Shown here one piece after another: positions 54,545 to 63,975 of a stretch of DNA of 64,000 bases. The notes beneath the pieces were generated by a model, which was given only the letters and a program-made list of their open reading frames with translations, made no database searches and was not told where the DNA came from. The DNA comes from Frateuria flava (lineage in GTDB: Bacteria; Pseudomonadota; Gammaproteobacteria; Xanthomonadales; Rhodanobacteraceae). The stretch is from contig NZ_JAGJRS010000018.1 in NCBI RefSeq assembly GCF_017837635.1, forward strand, positions 106,503 through 170,502. The letters run 5' to 3'. Position 1 is the first letter of the stretch. Each line of letters starts with the position of its first letter. Both the position numbers and the translations under genes were made by a program.

Positions 54545-57500
54545 TTACATATTCCGCCGATACTCCCCACCCACCTCATACAACGCGTGGCTAATCTGCC
54601 CCAACGAGTTGTACTTCACCGCCTCAACCAGTTGCTCGAAAACGTTCTTCCGCTCCCGAGCCGTCTGCTGCAACCGCTTCAGGCTCTCAGGCGCCAACCC
54701 ATTCCGCGCCTCCCCAAACCCCCGCACGTTCGCAATCTGCTGCCCCTTCTCCTCCTCCGTGGAGCGAATCAGCTCGATCTCGGTCGCCACTTCCCCGCCG
54801 TGCTCCTTGGCCAGGAACGTGTTCACCCCGATCAGCGGCAGCGATCCATCGTGCTTCTTGTGCTCGTAATACAGCGACTCTTCCTGGATCTTGCCGCGCT
54901 GGTACATGGTGTCCATCGCCCCCAGCACGCCACCGCGCTCGCTGATCGCCTCGAACTCCTTGTAGACGGCCTCTTCCACCAGGTCGGTCAGCTCCTCGAC
55001 GACGTAGCTGCCCTGCCAGGGGTTCTCGTTGAAGTTGAGGCCCAGTTCCTTGTTGATGATCATCTGGATCGCCACGGCGCGGCGCACGCTCTCTTCGGTC
55101 GGCGTGGTGATGGCTTCGTCGTAGGCGTTGGTGTGCAGGCTGTTGCAGTTGTCGAACAGCGCGTAGAGCGCCTGCAGCGTGGTGCGGATGTCGTTGAACT
55201 GGATCTCCTGCGCGTGCAGCGACCGGCCGGAGGTCTGGATGTGGTACTTCATCATCTGGCTGCGCGGGCTGGCGCTGTAGCGCTCGCGCATGGCGCGGGC
55301 CCAGATGCGGCGGGCGACGCGGCCGATGACGGTGTACTCCGGGTCCATGCCGTTGGAGAAGAAAAAGCTCAGGTTCGGCGCGAAGTCGTCGATGTGCATG
55401 CCCCGGGCGAGGTAGTACTCGACGATCGTGAAACCGTTGGAGAGGGTGAAGGCGAGCTGGCTGATCGGGTTCGCGCCGGCTTCGGCGATGTGGTAGCCGG
55501 AGATCGACACCGAGTAGAAGTTGCGGACCTTGTGCTCGACGAAGTACTGCTGGATGTCGCCCATCATGCGCAGGGCGAATTCGGTGGAGAAGATGCAGGT
55601 GTTCTGCGCCTGGTCTTCCTTGAGGATGTCGGCCTGCACGGTGCCGCGCACGGCCTGCAGGGTCTCCTGCTTGATGCGGGCGTAGGTTTCGGCGTCGACG
55701 AGCTGGTCGCCGGTGACGCCGAGCAGGCCGAGGCCCAGTCCATCGTTGCCCTTGGGTAGCTCGCCGGAGTAGCGCGGGCGCTGGCGGCCTTCGTAGAGCT
55801 TGGCGATCTGCTGCTCGGTCTCGGCCCAGCGGGCGGCGTCGGCCTTGAGGTGCTTCTCCACGTTCTGGTCGATGGCGGTGTTCATGAACATCGCCAGGAT
55901 CATCGGCGCCGGGCCGTTGATGGTCATGGAGACTGAAGTTGTCGGCGCGGACAGGTCGAAGCCGGAGTAGAGCTTCTTCATGTCGTCCAGGGTGGCGATG
56001 TTGACGCCGGAGTTGCCGATCTTGCCGTAGATGTCCGGGCGCGGGGCCGGGTCTTCGCCGTACAGGGTGACCGAGTCGAACGCGGTGGACAGGCGCGTGG
56101 CCGCGCCGCCCTGGCTCAGGTAGTGGAAGCGGCGGTTGGTGCGCTCCGGGGTGCCCTCGCCAGCGAACATGCGGGTGGGGTCTTCGCCGGTGCGGCGGTA
56201 CGGATAGACGCCGCCGGTGTAGGGGTAGTGACCGGGGAGGTTTTCCTTGCCGAGGAAGAGGAGTTGGTCGCCCCAGTTGGTGGTTTTGGGTGGGGCGACT
56301 TTGGGGATCTTCTGGTGGCTGAGGGATTCGCGGTAGTTGTCGACGCGGATGGTCTTGCCGCGGACTTGGTATTCGTTGACGTCGGTGGTGACGGATTCGC
56401 GGAGCTTCGGCCAGTCGCGCAGGAGATGGGTCGACTCGGCGGAGAGTTCCTTGACGGCTTCGTTGTAGCGCTGGCGTAAGAGCAGCAGTGTGCGGTCTAC
56501 GGCAGGCGCTTCGACTTCGCCCTGCGGGCTACGCTCAGCGCGAACGGTTCCATTGGAGGTTTGCGCAAGACCCGTACCCTCACCCTCGGTCCCTCTCCCG
56601 GAGGGAGAGGGATGCACAGCCTCGGCCTTGGAGGTTGAGGGAGGCAGAGCCTCGGCCTTGGGGGTTGAGGGGTGCAGGGCGTCGCGGGGGTAGAGGTCGA
56701 GCGGGCGCGGGAGCGCCTGGTCGCCCAGTTCCTTGAGCGATTCGTAGTAGTGCTGGGCTTTGCTGGCGGCTTCGGCCTGGCGGGCGATGGAGCTGTTGAT
56801 GCCCCGGCCCTGCTCGGCGATTTCGGCGAGGTAGCGCACGCGGCTGCCGGGGATGAGGACGGTGGCGCGCGGTTCCTTGAGGCTGGTGTCGAGGTCGGGC
56901 TGGAAATTGCAGTTCGGGCTGCCGATGGCGTGGGGAGAAGAAATGGGGTCAGAGTCATTTTTCGACCCACGCCCCTCGCCTGTGCCACCGCCTTCGTTCG
57001 AAAAATGACTCTGACCCCATTTCTTCTCTCGCAGCAGGCGGCAGAGGTTCACGAACATCCAGGTCACGCCCGGGTCGTTGAACTGGCTGGCGATGGTCGG
57101 GTAGACCGGCACGTCCTCGTCCTTCAGGGCGAAGGCGGTGCGGTTGCGCTTCCACTGCTTGCGCACGTCGCGCAGGGCGTCTTCGGCGCCGCGCTTGTCG
57201 AACTTGTTGAGCACGATCAGCTCGGCGAAGTCGATCATGTCGATCTTCTCCAGCTGGCTGGCCGCGCCGTAGTCGGACGTCATCACGTACATCGGGAAGT
57301 CGACCAGGTCGACGATCTCCGAGTCGCTCTGGCCGATGCCGGCGGTTTCCACGATGACCAGGTCGTAGGGCTGGCTCTTCAGGAAGGCGATGCAGTCCTT
57401 GAGCACCTCGTTGGTGGCCATGTGCTGGCGGCGGGTGGCCATGGAGCGCATGTACACGCGGTGGCTGCGCAGGGAGTTCATGCGGATGCGGTCGCCCAGC

Positions 57501-58267
57501 AGCGCGCCGCCGGAGCGGCGGCGGGTCGGGTCGACGGCGAGCACGGCGATGCGCATCTCGGGGAAAGCGTGCAAGAAGCGCAGCAGCAGTTCGTCCACCA
57601 CGGACGACTTGCCGGCGCCGCCGGTGCCGGTGAGGCCCAGCACCGGGGTCTTGCGGCCGGCGAGGTCCCATTCCTTGCGCAGGTGGCCCAGTTCGTTCTC
57701 GCCCAGGCGCGACTCTTCGATGTCGGTGAGCATGCGGCCGACGGAGATCTCGTCGTCGATGTCGACCTTCGGCACGCCCGGCTGCTCGGCCTTCAGGCGC
57801 GCAGCCTGAGCGGCGCGGGTGCGCTTGATGACGTCCTCGATCATCTCGGTCAGGCCCATCTTCATCCCGTCGTTGGGGTGGTAGATGCGCTCGACGCCGT
57901 ACGCCTGCAGCTCGCGGATTTCCTCGGGGGTGATGGTGCCGCCGCCACCGCCGAACACGCGGATGTGGCTGGCGCCGCGCTCGCGCAGCATGTCCACCAT
58001 GTACTTGAAGTACTCGACGTGGCCGCCCTGGTAGGAGGACAGCGCGATGGCGTCGGCGTCTTCCTGCAGCGCGGCGCGCACGACGTCTTCCACCGAGCGG
58101 TTGTGGCCCAGGTGGATCACCTCGGCGCCTTGGGCTTGGATGATGCGGCGCATGATGTTGATCGCCGCGTCGTGCCCGTCGAACAGGCTGGCGGCGGTGA
58201 CGAAACGCAGCGGGGTGGTTTCGGCCTGCGCGGCGGTGGCGGGGACGTGGCTGGCGGGGGAACTCAT
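54545..58267 (-). CDS. icmF: Fused isobutyryl-CoA mutase IcmF
   Basis: 1240 residues, GGAG upstream of ATG 58267. Order: B12-binding domain ([15 protein letters not shown] with His32; [13 protein letters not shown]), MeaI-type GTPase chaperone (P-loop [12 protein letters not shown], 211-222; [11 protein letters not shown]), linker, and the mutase domain ([40 protein letters not shown] and onward). Interconverts isobutyryl- or related CoA esters and n-butyryl-CoA with self-repair of the cofactor. The linker contains two in-frame repeat insertions (residues about 414-445 and 529-590), which account for its length. Confidence 0.95.
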   Translation of the reverse strand: MSSPASHVPATAAQAETTPLRFVTAASLFDGHDAAINIMRRIIQAQGAEVIHLGHNRSVEDVVRAALQEDADAIALSSYQGGHVEYFKYMVDMLRERGASHIRVFGGGGGTITPEEIRELQAYGVERIYHPNDGMKMGLTEMIEDVIKRTRAAQAARLKAEQPGVPKVDIDDEISVGRMLTDIEESRLGENELGHLRKEWDLAGRKTPVLGLTGTGGAGKSSVVDELLLRFLHAFPEMRIAVLAVDPTRRRSGGALLGDRIRMNSLRSHRVYMRSMATRRQHMATNEVLKDCIAFLKSQPYDLVIVETAGIGQSDSEIVDLVDFPMYVMTSDYGAASQLEKIDMIDFAELIVLNKFDKRGAEDALRDVRKQWKRNRTAFALKDEDVPVYPTIASQFNDPGVTWMFVNLCRLLREKKWGQSHFSNEGGGTGEGRGSKNDSDPISSPHAIGSPNCNFQPDLDTSLKEPRATVLIPGSRVRYLAEIAEQGRGINSSIARQAEAASKAQHYYESLKELGDQALPRPLDLYPRDALHPSTPKAEALPPSTSKAEAVHPSPSGRGTEGEGTGLAQTSNGTVRAERSPQGEVEAPAVDRTLLLLRQRYNEAVKELSAESTHLLRDWPKLRESVTTDVNEYQVRGKTIRVDNYRESLSHQKIPKVAPPKTTNWGDQLLFLGKENLPGHYPYTGGVYPYRRTGEDPTRMFAGEGTPERTNRRFHYLSQGGAATRLSTAFDSVTLYGEDPAPRPDIYGKIGNSGVNIATLDDMKKLYSGFDLSAPTTSVSMTINGPAPMILAMFMNTAIDQNVEKHLKADAARWAETEQQIAKLYEGRQRPRYSGELPKGNDGLGLGLLGVTGDQLVDAETYARIKQETLQAVRGTVQADILKEDQAQNTCIFSTEFALRMMGDIQQYFVEHKVRNFYSVSISGYHIAEAGANPISQLAFTLSNGFTIVEYYLARGMHIDDFAPNLSFFFSNGMDPEYTVIGRVARRIWARAMRERYSASPRSQMMKYHIQTSGRSLHAQEIQFNDIRTTLQALYALFDNCNSLHTNAYDEAITTPTEESVRRAVAIQMIINKELGLNFNENPWQGSYVVEELTDLVEEAVYKEFEAISERGGVLGAMDTMYQRGKIQEESLYYEHKKHDGSLPLIGVNTFLAKEHGGEVATEIELIRSTEEEKGQQIANVRGFGEARNGLAPESLKRLQQTARERKNVFEQLVEAVKYNSLGQISHALYEVGGEYRRNM
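56591..56611. repeat. REP-like palindrome inside icmF linker
   Basis: CCCTCTCCC, loop GGA, GGGAGAGGG: the same type as 2643-2665. It is followed by a two-copy, about 30-bp tandem repeat with core CCTCGGCCTTGG (around 56620-56680), read in icmF as [20 protein letters not shown]. Confidence 0.8.
56935..57028. repeat. 31-bp perfect inverted repeat (REPIN-like) inside icmF
   Basis: Left arm 56935-56965, right arm 56998-57028, 32-nt spacer. The arms contain TGGGGTCAGAGTCATTTTTC and its complement, sharing the core CTCTGACCC with the RAYT repeats near 45.8-49.2 kb. It is in frame, encoding [20 protein letters not shown] and KNDSDPISS with no stop. Confidence 0.92.
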
Positions 58268-58546
58268 GGCGACTCCGACATCTCTTTGCTCTGAACCCTT
58301 CGATTCTAGTGGGTTCAGGGTTAAGCGTGCGGAGCGGGGGCTTTGCTGTGGAAGCGTGGCGGTGTGCGACTTTGGAGCGCGGCGCTAGCGCGCAGGGGCG
58401 CTCCGGGGAGGGCGCGCGGGGTGTTGCGGCGAGGTGGAAGTTTCGGCGTTTGCGTTCTGGAACCAGGGGGCGAGGTGTGCGGACGGTGTCGGAGAGAGCG
58501 ATTCGGCACCGGTGTTTCGAGAAGGGGTTCAACCAGACATGGGCTT

Positions 58547-58612
58547 CCTGTAGGGGCGCAGCTGTGCGCGGCCAGGGGCATGGCGGTCGCGCACAAGTGC
58601 GCCTCCTACAGG
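58547..58612. repeat. Imperfect inverted repeat, REP-like
   Basis: CCTGTAGGGGCGCAGCTGTG (arm to 58570) pairs with the arm at 58588-58612 (CGCGCACAAGTGCGCCTCCT, then ACAGG), differing at three or four bases. A half-copy (GGCGACCGG..CGGTCGC) lies at 60717-60741. Intergenic region 58268-58652 holds no gene. Confidence 0.8.
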
Positions 58613-58652
58613 GGGCGATGGTGCGTGGGTGTGCCGGCTGAAGGGCGGGGAT

Positions 58653-58994
58653 TCAGCCGCCCGAGCGATGTCGAGGCGCGGGTGTGGCGTCGCTGCCGCC
58701 GGCCTGACCGCCGCTGTTGAGTGCGGCCTGGGCGGTGGCGAACTCTCGCGGATCGAGCGCGCCATCCTGGTTGCTGTCGTAGGTGGACAGGCGGGAGCGC
58801 AGCAAGGACATGTCCGTCGGGATTTCGGAGCGGGAGAGGTGTCCGTCCTGGTTCTTGTCCAGGTTCTGGAACATGGCGCTGGTGTCGTTGCCTGCCTCGG
58901 CCTGCTGCGCCCAGGCGCTGCTCGCCGAGGCGATGGCCAGGATGCAGAACGCGACCGCGCCGCCTCCGCCGTTGAGCCATTGTCGGGTTTTCAT
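58653..58994 (-). CDS. Exported EF-hand protein
   Basis: 113 residues with a signal peptide (VAFCILAIASASSAWA). Two canonical EF-hand loops: D-K-N-Q-D-G-H-L-S-R-S-E and D-S-N-Q-D-G-A-L-D-P-R-E, both with the D-x-D/N-x-D-G pattern and the Glu at 12. Calcium-binding periplasmic or secreted protein; partner unknown. Confidence 0.9.
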   Translation of the reverse strand: MKTRQWLNGGGGAVAFCILAIASASSAWAQQAEAGNDTSAMFQNLDKNQDGHLSRSEIPTDMSLLRSRLSTYDSNQDGALDPREFATAQAALNSGGQAGGSDATPAPRHRSGG

Positions 58995-59110
58995 GGGTCT
59001 CCTCCTTCGGCAGATCGATCGGTACGCGCCCGTTGGCGCGCGCGCCGAATCTGCGCCGCAGGAGGTGAAGTGCGACTAAAAACCCGCGATGGCGTTCAGC
59101 CAGCGGACGC

Positions 59111-60034
59111 TCAGGCGATGCCAAACGGCAGGTTGGCCGAGGCCACGACCCGTTCACCGACGGCCTCGCCACGCACGAAAGCGAGCACGGCCTCGACGAC
59201 CTCGGGCGCGTCCAGCACGCGGTGGTGACCGAGCCACTGCGTGGTGAGCAGGCGCGCGCCGGGCCAGTGGCGGGCGTAGCGCTCGCCCTCTTCCCACGGC
59301 ACGTCGGCATCGTCCAGGTCGTGCACGATCAGGCCGGGCTGGCCGAGCGCGGGGACGTGACGGTGCATTTGCAGTTCGTCGACGGTGACGCCGGTGCGCT
59401 TGACCAGCCAGGCGTAGAACGGGCGGCGCAGTTGTTCGCCCAGGTGGACAAAACGGAAGTAGCGGGTGGTGGCGGCGTGCATGTCGGCCGCCGGTGCGAT
59501 GAGCACGAGGCGACGCGCGCGCCAGCGTTCGCCCTGGGCCAGCGCGAGCGCGGCGCCGCCGAGCGAGTGGGCGATCGCGAGCTCCGCATCGCCGTAGTGG
59601 CGGCCCACCGCGCGCACGGTGTCGGCAAATTCCGGCAAGGTGCAGTAGTCGCCCGAGCTCAGGCCATGGCCGGGTTGGTCGAAGCTCACCACGGCGTAGC
59701 CGAGCGCGCGCAGGTGCTCGATCCACGGCAGGAAGCGCAGGCCGAAGCTCGACCACCCGTGCACCAGCAGCACGTACGGTTGCGTGACCGGGTCGCCCCA
59801 GACATAAGTTGCGATCGACTGGCCGTTGACCGGCAGGGTCTCGCGCCGCATCGATGCATCGGGCGTGGCGGCACGGGCGCGCACGCGGCTGCTCGCGAAG
59901 GGCTTGGCGAACAGCCGCGCGGCGCGGTCGGCCGTGCGCCGCGGCGCCAGGGTGCCGCCGAGGGCGAAGCTGGTGCGGACGGTCGCGAGCTTGAAGCGGG
60001 CGGCCAGGCCGGGACGGCGCATCACGGTGGACAT
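59111..60034 (-). CDS. Alpha/beta hydrolase
   Basis: 307 residues. HGWSSFGLRFLPW oxyanion region, FDQPGHGLS, nucleophile Ser in AIAHSLGGAAL, Asp in VHDLDDADVP and His in WLGHHRVLD. No signal peptide. It is the second gene of an operon with the TetR regulator (10-base gap), so it is probably the regulator's target. Substrate unknown. Confidence 0.9.
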   Translation of the reverse strand: MSTVMRRPGLAARFKLATVRTSFALGGTLAPRRTADRAARLFAKPFASSRVRARAATPDASMRRETLPVNGQSIATYVWGDPVTQPYVLLVHGWSSFGLRFLPWIEHLRALGYAVVSFDQPGHGLSSGDYCTLPEFADTVRAVGRHYGDAELAIAHSLGGAALALAQGERWRARRLVLIAPAADMHAATTRYFRFVHLGEQLRRPFYAWLVKRTGVTVDELQMHRHVPALGQPGLIVHDLDDADVPWEEGERYARHWPGARLLTTQWLGHHRVLDAPEVVEAVLAFVRGEAVGERVVASANLPFGIA

Positions 60035-60044
60035 CGGTCGATCC

Positions 60045-60647
60045 TCAAGGTTGCCAGCTGCGCCACAGGCGCTCGAAGGCGGCGTGGACGCGCCCGATGG
60101 CCTGCTCGAAGCCGAACAGGCCGGCGTCGTGGTGCAAGCCGAGCATCAGCGCGTAGATCTCGAAGGCGAGCTGTGGCGCGTCGGTGTCGGCGCGCAGGTG
60201 GCCGGCGGCCACCGCCTGGGCGATGCCTTTTTCCAGCTCGCCGCGCCAGCCCGCCTGCTGCGCGACGACCGCGTCGTGCAGCGGGCCTTCGCGCCCGTCG
60301 TATTCGCCCGCGGCGGTGAGCAATACGCAGCCGCTGGTGTGCATGCGGCCCCATTCGCACCACTGGGCGACGATCGCGCGCAGGCGCGGCAGGCCGCGCG
60401 GGGCGGACAGTGCCGGCACCAGCACGTGCGCCATGAAGCGGCGGGCGGCGGCATCCAGCACGGCCAGTTGCAGGTCCTCGCGCGAGCCGAAGTGGGCGAA
60501 CACGCCGCTCTTGGACATGCCCACGTCTGTGGCGAGCGTGCCGATCGACAAGCCTTCGAGCCCGCCCACGCGGGCCCGTTCGTAGGCGTGTTCCAGGATG
60601 AGTTCGCGGGTGGCGAGGCCTTTGGCGGGGGTCGGCGTGGCGGTCAT
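60045..60647 (-). CDS. TetR family transcriptional regulator
   Basis: 200 residues from MTATPTPAKGLATRELILEH (ATG 60647). HTH: LSIGTLATDVGMSKSGVFAHFG, then SREDLQLAVLDA. The C-terminal ligand domain has two separate Cys (WCEWGRMHTSGCVLL). Expected to repress its own operon with the hydrolase; a matching near-palindrome lies just upstream. Confidence 0.93.
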   Translation of the reverse strand: MTATPTPAKGLATRELILEHAYERARVGGLEGLSIGTLATDVGMSKSGVFAHFGSREDLQLAVLDAAARRFMAHVLVPALSAPRGLPRLRAIVAQWCEWGRMHTSGCVLLTAAGEYDGREGPLHDAVVAQQAGWRGELEKGIAQAVAAGHLRADTDAPQLAFEIYALMLGLHHDAGLFGFEQAIGRVHAAFERLWRSWQP

Positions 60648-60657
60648 GCTGCGTAAA

Positions 60658-60679
60658 ATAGCACGATCGTTCGTTCTAT
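60658..60679. promoter_or_regulatory. Predicted TetR operator
   Basis: ATAGCACGATC/GTTCGTTCTAT, 22 bp; 9 of 11 positions are symmetric. It starts 11 bases upstream of the TetR start codon, as expected for autoregulation. Confidence 0.7.
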
Positions 60680-60835
60680 TGAACATGCGATGTTTCCCGC
60701 GCAAGAACGCGCTTGGGGGCGACCGGATGCATGGCGGTCGCGCCGAAGGGCGCTCCTACACGATGGGCGCGTTCATCGGATTTAGGCGGGCGCTGCGGCT
60801 AAGCTTGGCTGCTGCCATCGCAAAGGAGACGCCTC

Positions 60836-61633
60836 ATGAAGCCCCGCCTGCTGATCGCCGCAGCCCTCGCCTCGCTGCTTGCCGGCTGCGCCACCTCCCC
60901 CACCGGACGCTCGCAACTGATGGTGGTGTCCGATGCGCAGATGAGCCAGATGGGCCTGGCCTCGTTCAACCAGATGCGCCAGGAGGGCAAGTTCGCCAAC
61001 GCGCCGAAGGAGCGCGCCTACGCCACCTGCGTCGCCCAGGCGCTGATCTCGGTGCTGCCGCCGCCGTGGAACACGCAGCAGTGGGAAGTGCAGATCATCG
61101 AGGACAACACCGCCAACGCCTTCGCCCTGCCCGGCGGGCGCATCGGCGTGAACCAGGGCATGTTCAAGGTGGCGAGCAACCAGGACCAGCTGGCGGTGGT
61201 GCTCGGGCATGAGCTTTCGCACGTGGTCGCGCGCCACGGCGCCGAGCGCGTCTCGGACAACATGGCGGCGCAGGCAGCGGTGGCCGCCGGCACCATCTAC
61301 GCGGGCACGCGCGGCGGTGATGCCGGCAATGTCGCGGCGCTGCTGGGCGCAGGCGCGACCGTGGGCATCCTCCTGCCCTTCTCGCGCACGCAGGAGGCCG
61401 AGGCCGACACGCTGGGCCAGCGCTACATGGCCCGGGCCGGCTTCGACCCGCGCGCCGCCGTGACCTTGTGGGAGAAGATGGAGAAGCAGGGCAGCGGCGG
61501 CACGCCGGCGTTCCTGTCCACCCATCCGGCGCCGGACAAGCGCGCGCAGGTGCTGGGCCAGCAGGCGCAGCAACTCATGCCGGTGTACCAGCAGGCACGG
61601 GCGGGCGGGCATTCGCCCAACTGCAGGATGTAA
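60836..61633 (+). CDS. M48 family lipoprotein metallopeptidase
   Basis: 265 residues. Lipobox ASLLAGC (Cys18). Zinc motif H-E-L-S-H at 125-129, third ligand Glu in SRTQEAEADTLG. Similar to E. coli LoiP/YcaL: an outer-membrane-anchored protease in envelope quality control. Two central hydrophobic runs (AAVAAGTIYAG, LLGAGATVGILL) are usual in the family. Confidence 0.92.
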   Translation: MKPRLLIAAALASLLAGCATSPTGRSQLMVVSDAQMSQMGLASFNQMRQEGKFANAPKERAYATCVAQALISVLPPPWNTQQWEVQIIEDNTANAFALPGGRIGVNQGMFKVASNQDQLAVVLGHELSHVVARHGAERVSDNMAAQAAVAAGTIYAGTRGGDAGNVAALLGAGATVGILLPFSRTQEAEADTLGQRYMARAGFDPRAAVTLWEKMEKQGSGGTPAFLSTHPAPDKRAQVLGQQAQQLMPVYQQARAGGHSPNCRM

Positions 61634-61670
61634 AGCGTTTCCTTCCGGCTGGAGGATCGCGGCAGGGGCG

Positions 61671-62050
61671 CCCCCATCCGCCTGTCGGCACCTTCCCCCG
61701 CGTTCGCGGGGGAAGGCTCGGTGGGGGAGCGTCCCGTGTGCGTCTGCTTCCCCGCGTTCGTGGGGGAGGCTTGGTGGCGAGCGCACCAATTGCGTTGCAC
61801 TTCCCTGCGTTCGTGGGGAGCTTCGGTGGCGAGCGTCTCATGTCTGTCACCTTCTCCGCGCTCAAGGGGGAAGGCTCGATGGCGAGCGTCCCATGTGTGT
61901 CTACTTCCCCGCGTTCGTGGGGAAGGCCCGGTGTCGAGCGTCCAGCGTGGATCTACTTCCCCGCGCTCGCGGACAGGCTCGGTAGTGAGCTCCCACGGGC
62001 CGGTCCTTCCCCCGCCACGCGGGGGAAGGCGCCCGAAGGGCGGATGGGGG
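61671..62050. repeat. Seven-unit palindromic array
   Basis: Units start at 61692, 61747, 61800, 61851, 61904, 61956 and 62006 (spacing 50-55). Each has CTTCCCCGCG..CGnGGGGAAG and a variable part with a GGTGGCGAGCG-like core. The outer ends are inverted copies: CCCCCATCCGCC at 61671 and GGCGGATGGGGG at the right. No cas gene is near; it is a REP-type array. It fills the region between the M48 and WXXGXW genes. Confidence 0.85.
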
Positions 62051-62175
62051 AAGGCTTGCGCGGAGCCGCCGACCTGCCCGCGGCTGAACGCGCGTGAGCA
62101 ACGCGTCAACACCGGATCGGCCACCACGTTTCCCGGACTGCACGCCGCTGCGCGCGGCGCCCACCGGAGAACACG

Positions 62176-62514
62176 ATGATCGCCATCACCCGCCCTCTCG
62201 CCCTGCTCGCCGGCCTTGGCCTTGCCCTGGGTGCGGCCGCTTACGCCCCGGCTTCGCAGGCCAACCCCCACGTGACGGTCGACGTGCGCCTTGGTGTACC
62301 GCCCCCGCCTCCGCCGGTCCGCGTGGTGCACGTGCGACCCCGGCCGGGCTATGTGTGGGCGCCGGGCTACTGGCGCTGGAGTCCGCGCATCCATCGGCAT
62401 GAGTGGCGCGAGGGCTACTGGGTGCGCGAACGTCCCGGCTACCGTTACCGCCCGGCGCGCCGGGAACGGCACGGCCGCGACTGGCGTTTCCACCGCGGTC
62501 ACTGGCACCGCTGA
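62176..62514 (+). CDS. Exported protein with YXWGXW-type repeat
   Basis: 112 residues. Signal peptide MIAITRPLALLAGLGLALG. The mature part has a poly-Pro stretch, then GYVWAPGYWRW and HEWREGYWVRER, the W/Y-rich repeats of the BcpO-related/WXXGXW family, and a basic C-terminus rich in His and Arg. Periplasmic or outer membrane; function unknown. Confidence 0.85.
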   Translation: MIAITRPLALLAGLGLALGAAAYAPASQANPHVTVDVRLGVPPPPPPVRVVHVRPRPGYVWAPGYWRWSPRIHRHEWREGYWVRERPGYRYRPARRERHGRDWRFHRGHWHR

Positions 62515-62606
62515 AGGCCGCCGCCGGGCGCGCGTCGCGCCCGGCTTGCTGCGCCGCAGAAACGGGCGGCGGCCCGACGTATTAAACTAGCGGACTGAAT
62601 CGACCG

Positions 62607-62624
62607 CCCCGGCCCTTGCCGGGG
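62607..62624 (+). terminator. Hairpin between the WXXGXW gene and leucine dehydrogenase
   Basis: CCCCGGC, loop CCTT, GCCGGGG, followed by CTTTGACTTT: a 7-bp stem with a loose T-rich tail, likely ending the upstream transcript. Confidence 0.6.
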
Positions 62625-62740
62625 CTTTGACTTTCAAGCGTTTTTTCCGCCTGAGGCGGTCCGCACTGGATCGGCCCGCCACACTTTCTGCGGGATGCCC
62701 TCCCCAAGGCATCCGCCAAACTCGTGGAGTCATCGTTCCA

Positions 62741-63844
62741 ATGATCTTTGAAACCATCGCCAAGACGGGTCACGAAGAAGTCGTCTTCTGCCACAACCAG
62801 GACGCCGGCCTGAAGGCCATCATCGCGATCCACAACACGGTGCTGGGCCCGGCGCTCGGCGGCCTGCGCATGTGGCCGTACAAGACCGAGCAGGACGCGG
62901 TCAACGACGTGCTGCGCCTGTCGCGCGGCATGACCTACAAGAACGCCGTGGCCGGCCTGAACCTGGGCGGCGGCAAGGCGGTGATCATCGGCGATCCGTC
63001 CAAGGACAAGTCCGAGGCGTTGTTCCGCGCGTTCGGCCGCTTCGTCAACTCGCTGGGCGGCCGCTACATCACCGCCGAGGACGTCGGCATCGACGTCAAC
63101 GACATGGAATACGTGTTCCGCGAGACCGAGTACGTCACCGGCGTGCACCAGGTTCACGGTGGTTCGGGCGACCCGTCGCCGTTCACCGCCTACGGCACGC
63201 TGCAGGGCCTGATGGCCGCGCTGAACTTCAAGCACGGCAACGAGGACGTGGGCAAGTACAGCTACGCCGTGCAGGGCGCCGGCCACGTCGGCTCGGAGTT
63301 CATCAAGCTGCTGCGCGAGCAGGGCGCGAAGGTGTTCGTCACCGACATCAACAAGGATGCGGTGCAGCGCTGCGTCGACGAGCTGGGCTGCGAGGCGGTG
63401 GGCCTGGACGAGATCTACGACGTCGACGCCGACGTGTACTCGCCGTGCGCGCTGGGCGGCACCGTCAACGAGCAGACGATCGATCGCATCAAGGCCAAGA
63501 TCATCTGCGGCGCGGCCAACAACCAGTTGGCGACCGATGCGATCGGCGATGAGCTGAACAAGCGCGGCGTGCTGTACGCGCCGGACTACGCGGTCAACGC
63601 CGGTGGCGTGATGAACGTGTCGCTGGAGATCGACGGCTACAACCGCGAGCGCGCGATGCGCATGATGCGCACGATCTACTACAACCTGGGCCGCATCTTC
63701 GAGATCTCCAAGACCCAGAGCGTGCCGACCTACCGGGCGGCCGACCGCCTGGCCGAGGAGCGCATCGAGTCCATCGGCAAGATCAAGCTGCCGCACATGG
63801 GCAATGGTGGTACGCGCTTCCAGGGGCGCATGCGCGGGCAGTAA
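62741..63844 (+). CDS. ldh: Leucine (branched-chain amino acid) dehydrogenase
   Basis: 367 residues from MIFETIAKTGHEEVVFCHN (ATG 62741). Glu/Leu/Phe/Val dehydrogenase: GLRMWPYKTEQDAVNDVLRL, catalytic Lys in NLGGGKAVIIGDP, Asp in TAEDVGIDVND, NAD site AVQGAGHVGSEF and the IICGAANNQLA segment. Interconverts leucine/valine and their oxo acids with NAD. With IcmF it fits branched-chain amino acid and fatty-acid metabolism, which these bacteria use to make iso-branched lipids. Confidence 0.95.
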   Translation: MIFETIAKTGHEEVVFCHNQDAGLKAIIAIHNTVLGPALGGLRMWPYKTEQDAVNDVLRLSRGMTYKNAVAGLNLGGGKAVIIGDPSKDKSEALFRAFGRFVNSLGGRYITAEDVGIDVNDMEYVFRETEYVTGVHQVHGGSGDPSPFTAYGTLQGLMAALNFKHGNEDVGKYSYAVQGAGHVGSEFIKLLREQGAKVFVTDINKDAVQRCVDELGCEAVGLDEIYDVDADVYSPCALGGTVNEQTIDRIKAKIICGAANNQLATDAIGDELNKRGVLYAPDYAVNAGGVMNVSLEIDGYNRERAMRMMRTIYYNLGRIFEISKTQSVPTYRAADRLAEERIESIGKIKLPHMGNGGTRFQGRMRGQ

Positions 63845-63866
63845 GCCTCCGCTCGTTCCGGTATGG

Positions 63867-63898
63867 AAAAGCCGCCTCCGGGCGGCTTTTCTTTGGTT
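63867..63898 (+). terminator. Terminator after leucine dehydrogenase
   Basis: AAAAGCCGCC, loop TCCG, GGCGGCTTTT, then CTTTGGTT: 10-bp perfect stem with a T-rich 3' side. Confidence 0.92.
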
Positions 63899-63975
63899 CT
63901 TCGTAGGTTTCCGTGGAGCCCGCTCTCCTTGATCGATACCTTAGACGTCTCCAAAGGGGCTAAGGGGCGCGTTCC

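Noticed and set aside
56935..57028. Insertion sequence ends
   Set aside because: Only 94 bases with no transposase between the arms; fits a REPIN better.
56672..58294. 540-residue + strand frame
   Set aside because: Antisense to icmF, Val/Gly/Ala-rich, no motif.
61671..62050. CRISPR array
   Set aside because: Repeats are degenerate palindromes with uneven spacing, 'spacers' are related to each other, and no cas gene is present.
61423..62508. 361-residue minus frame
   Set aside because: Runs through the palindromic array and antisense to two real genes; composition reflects the repeats.
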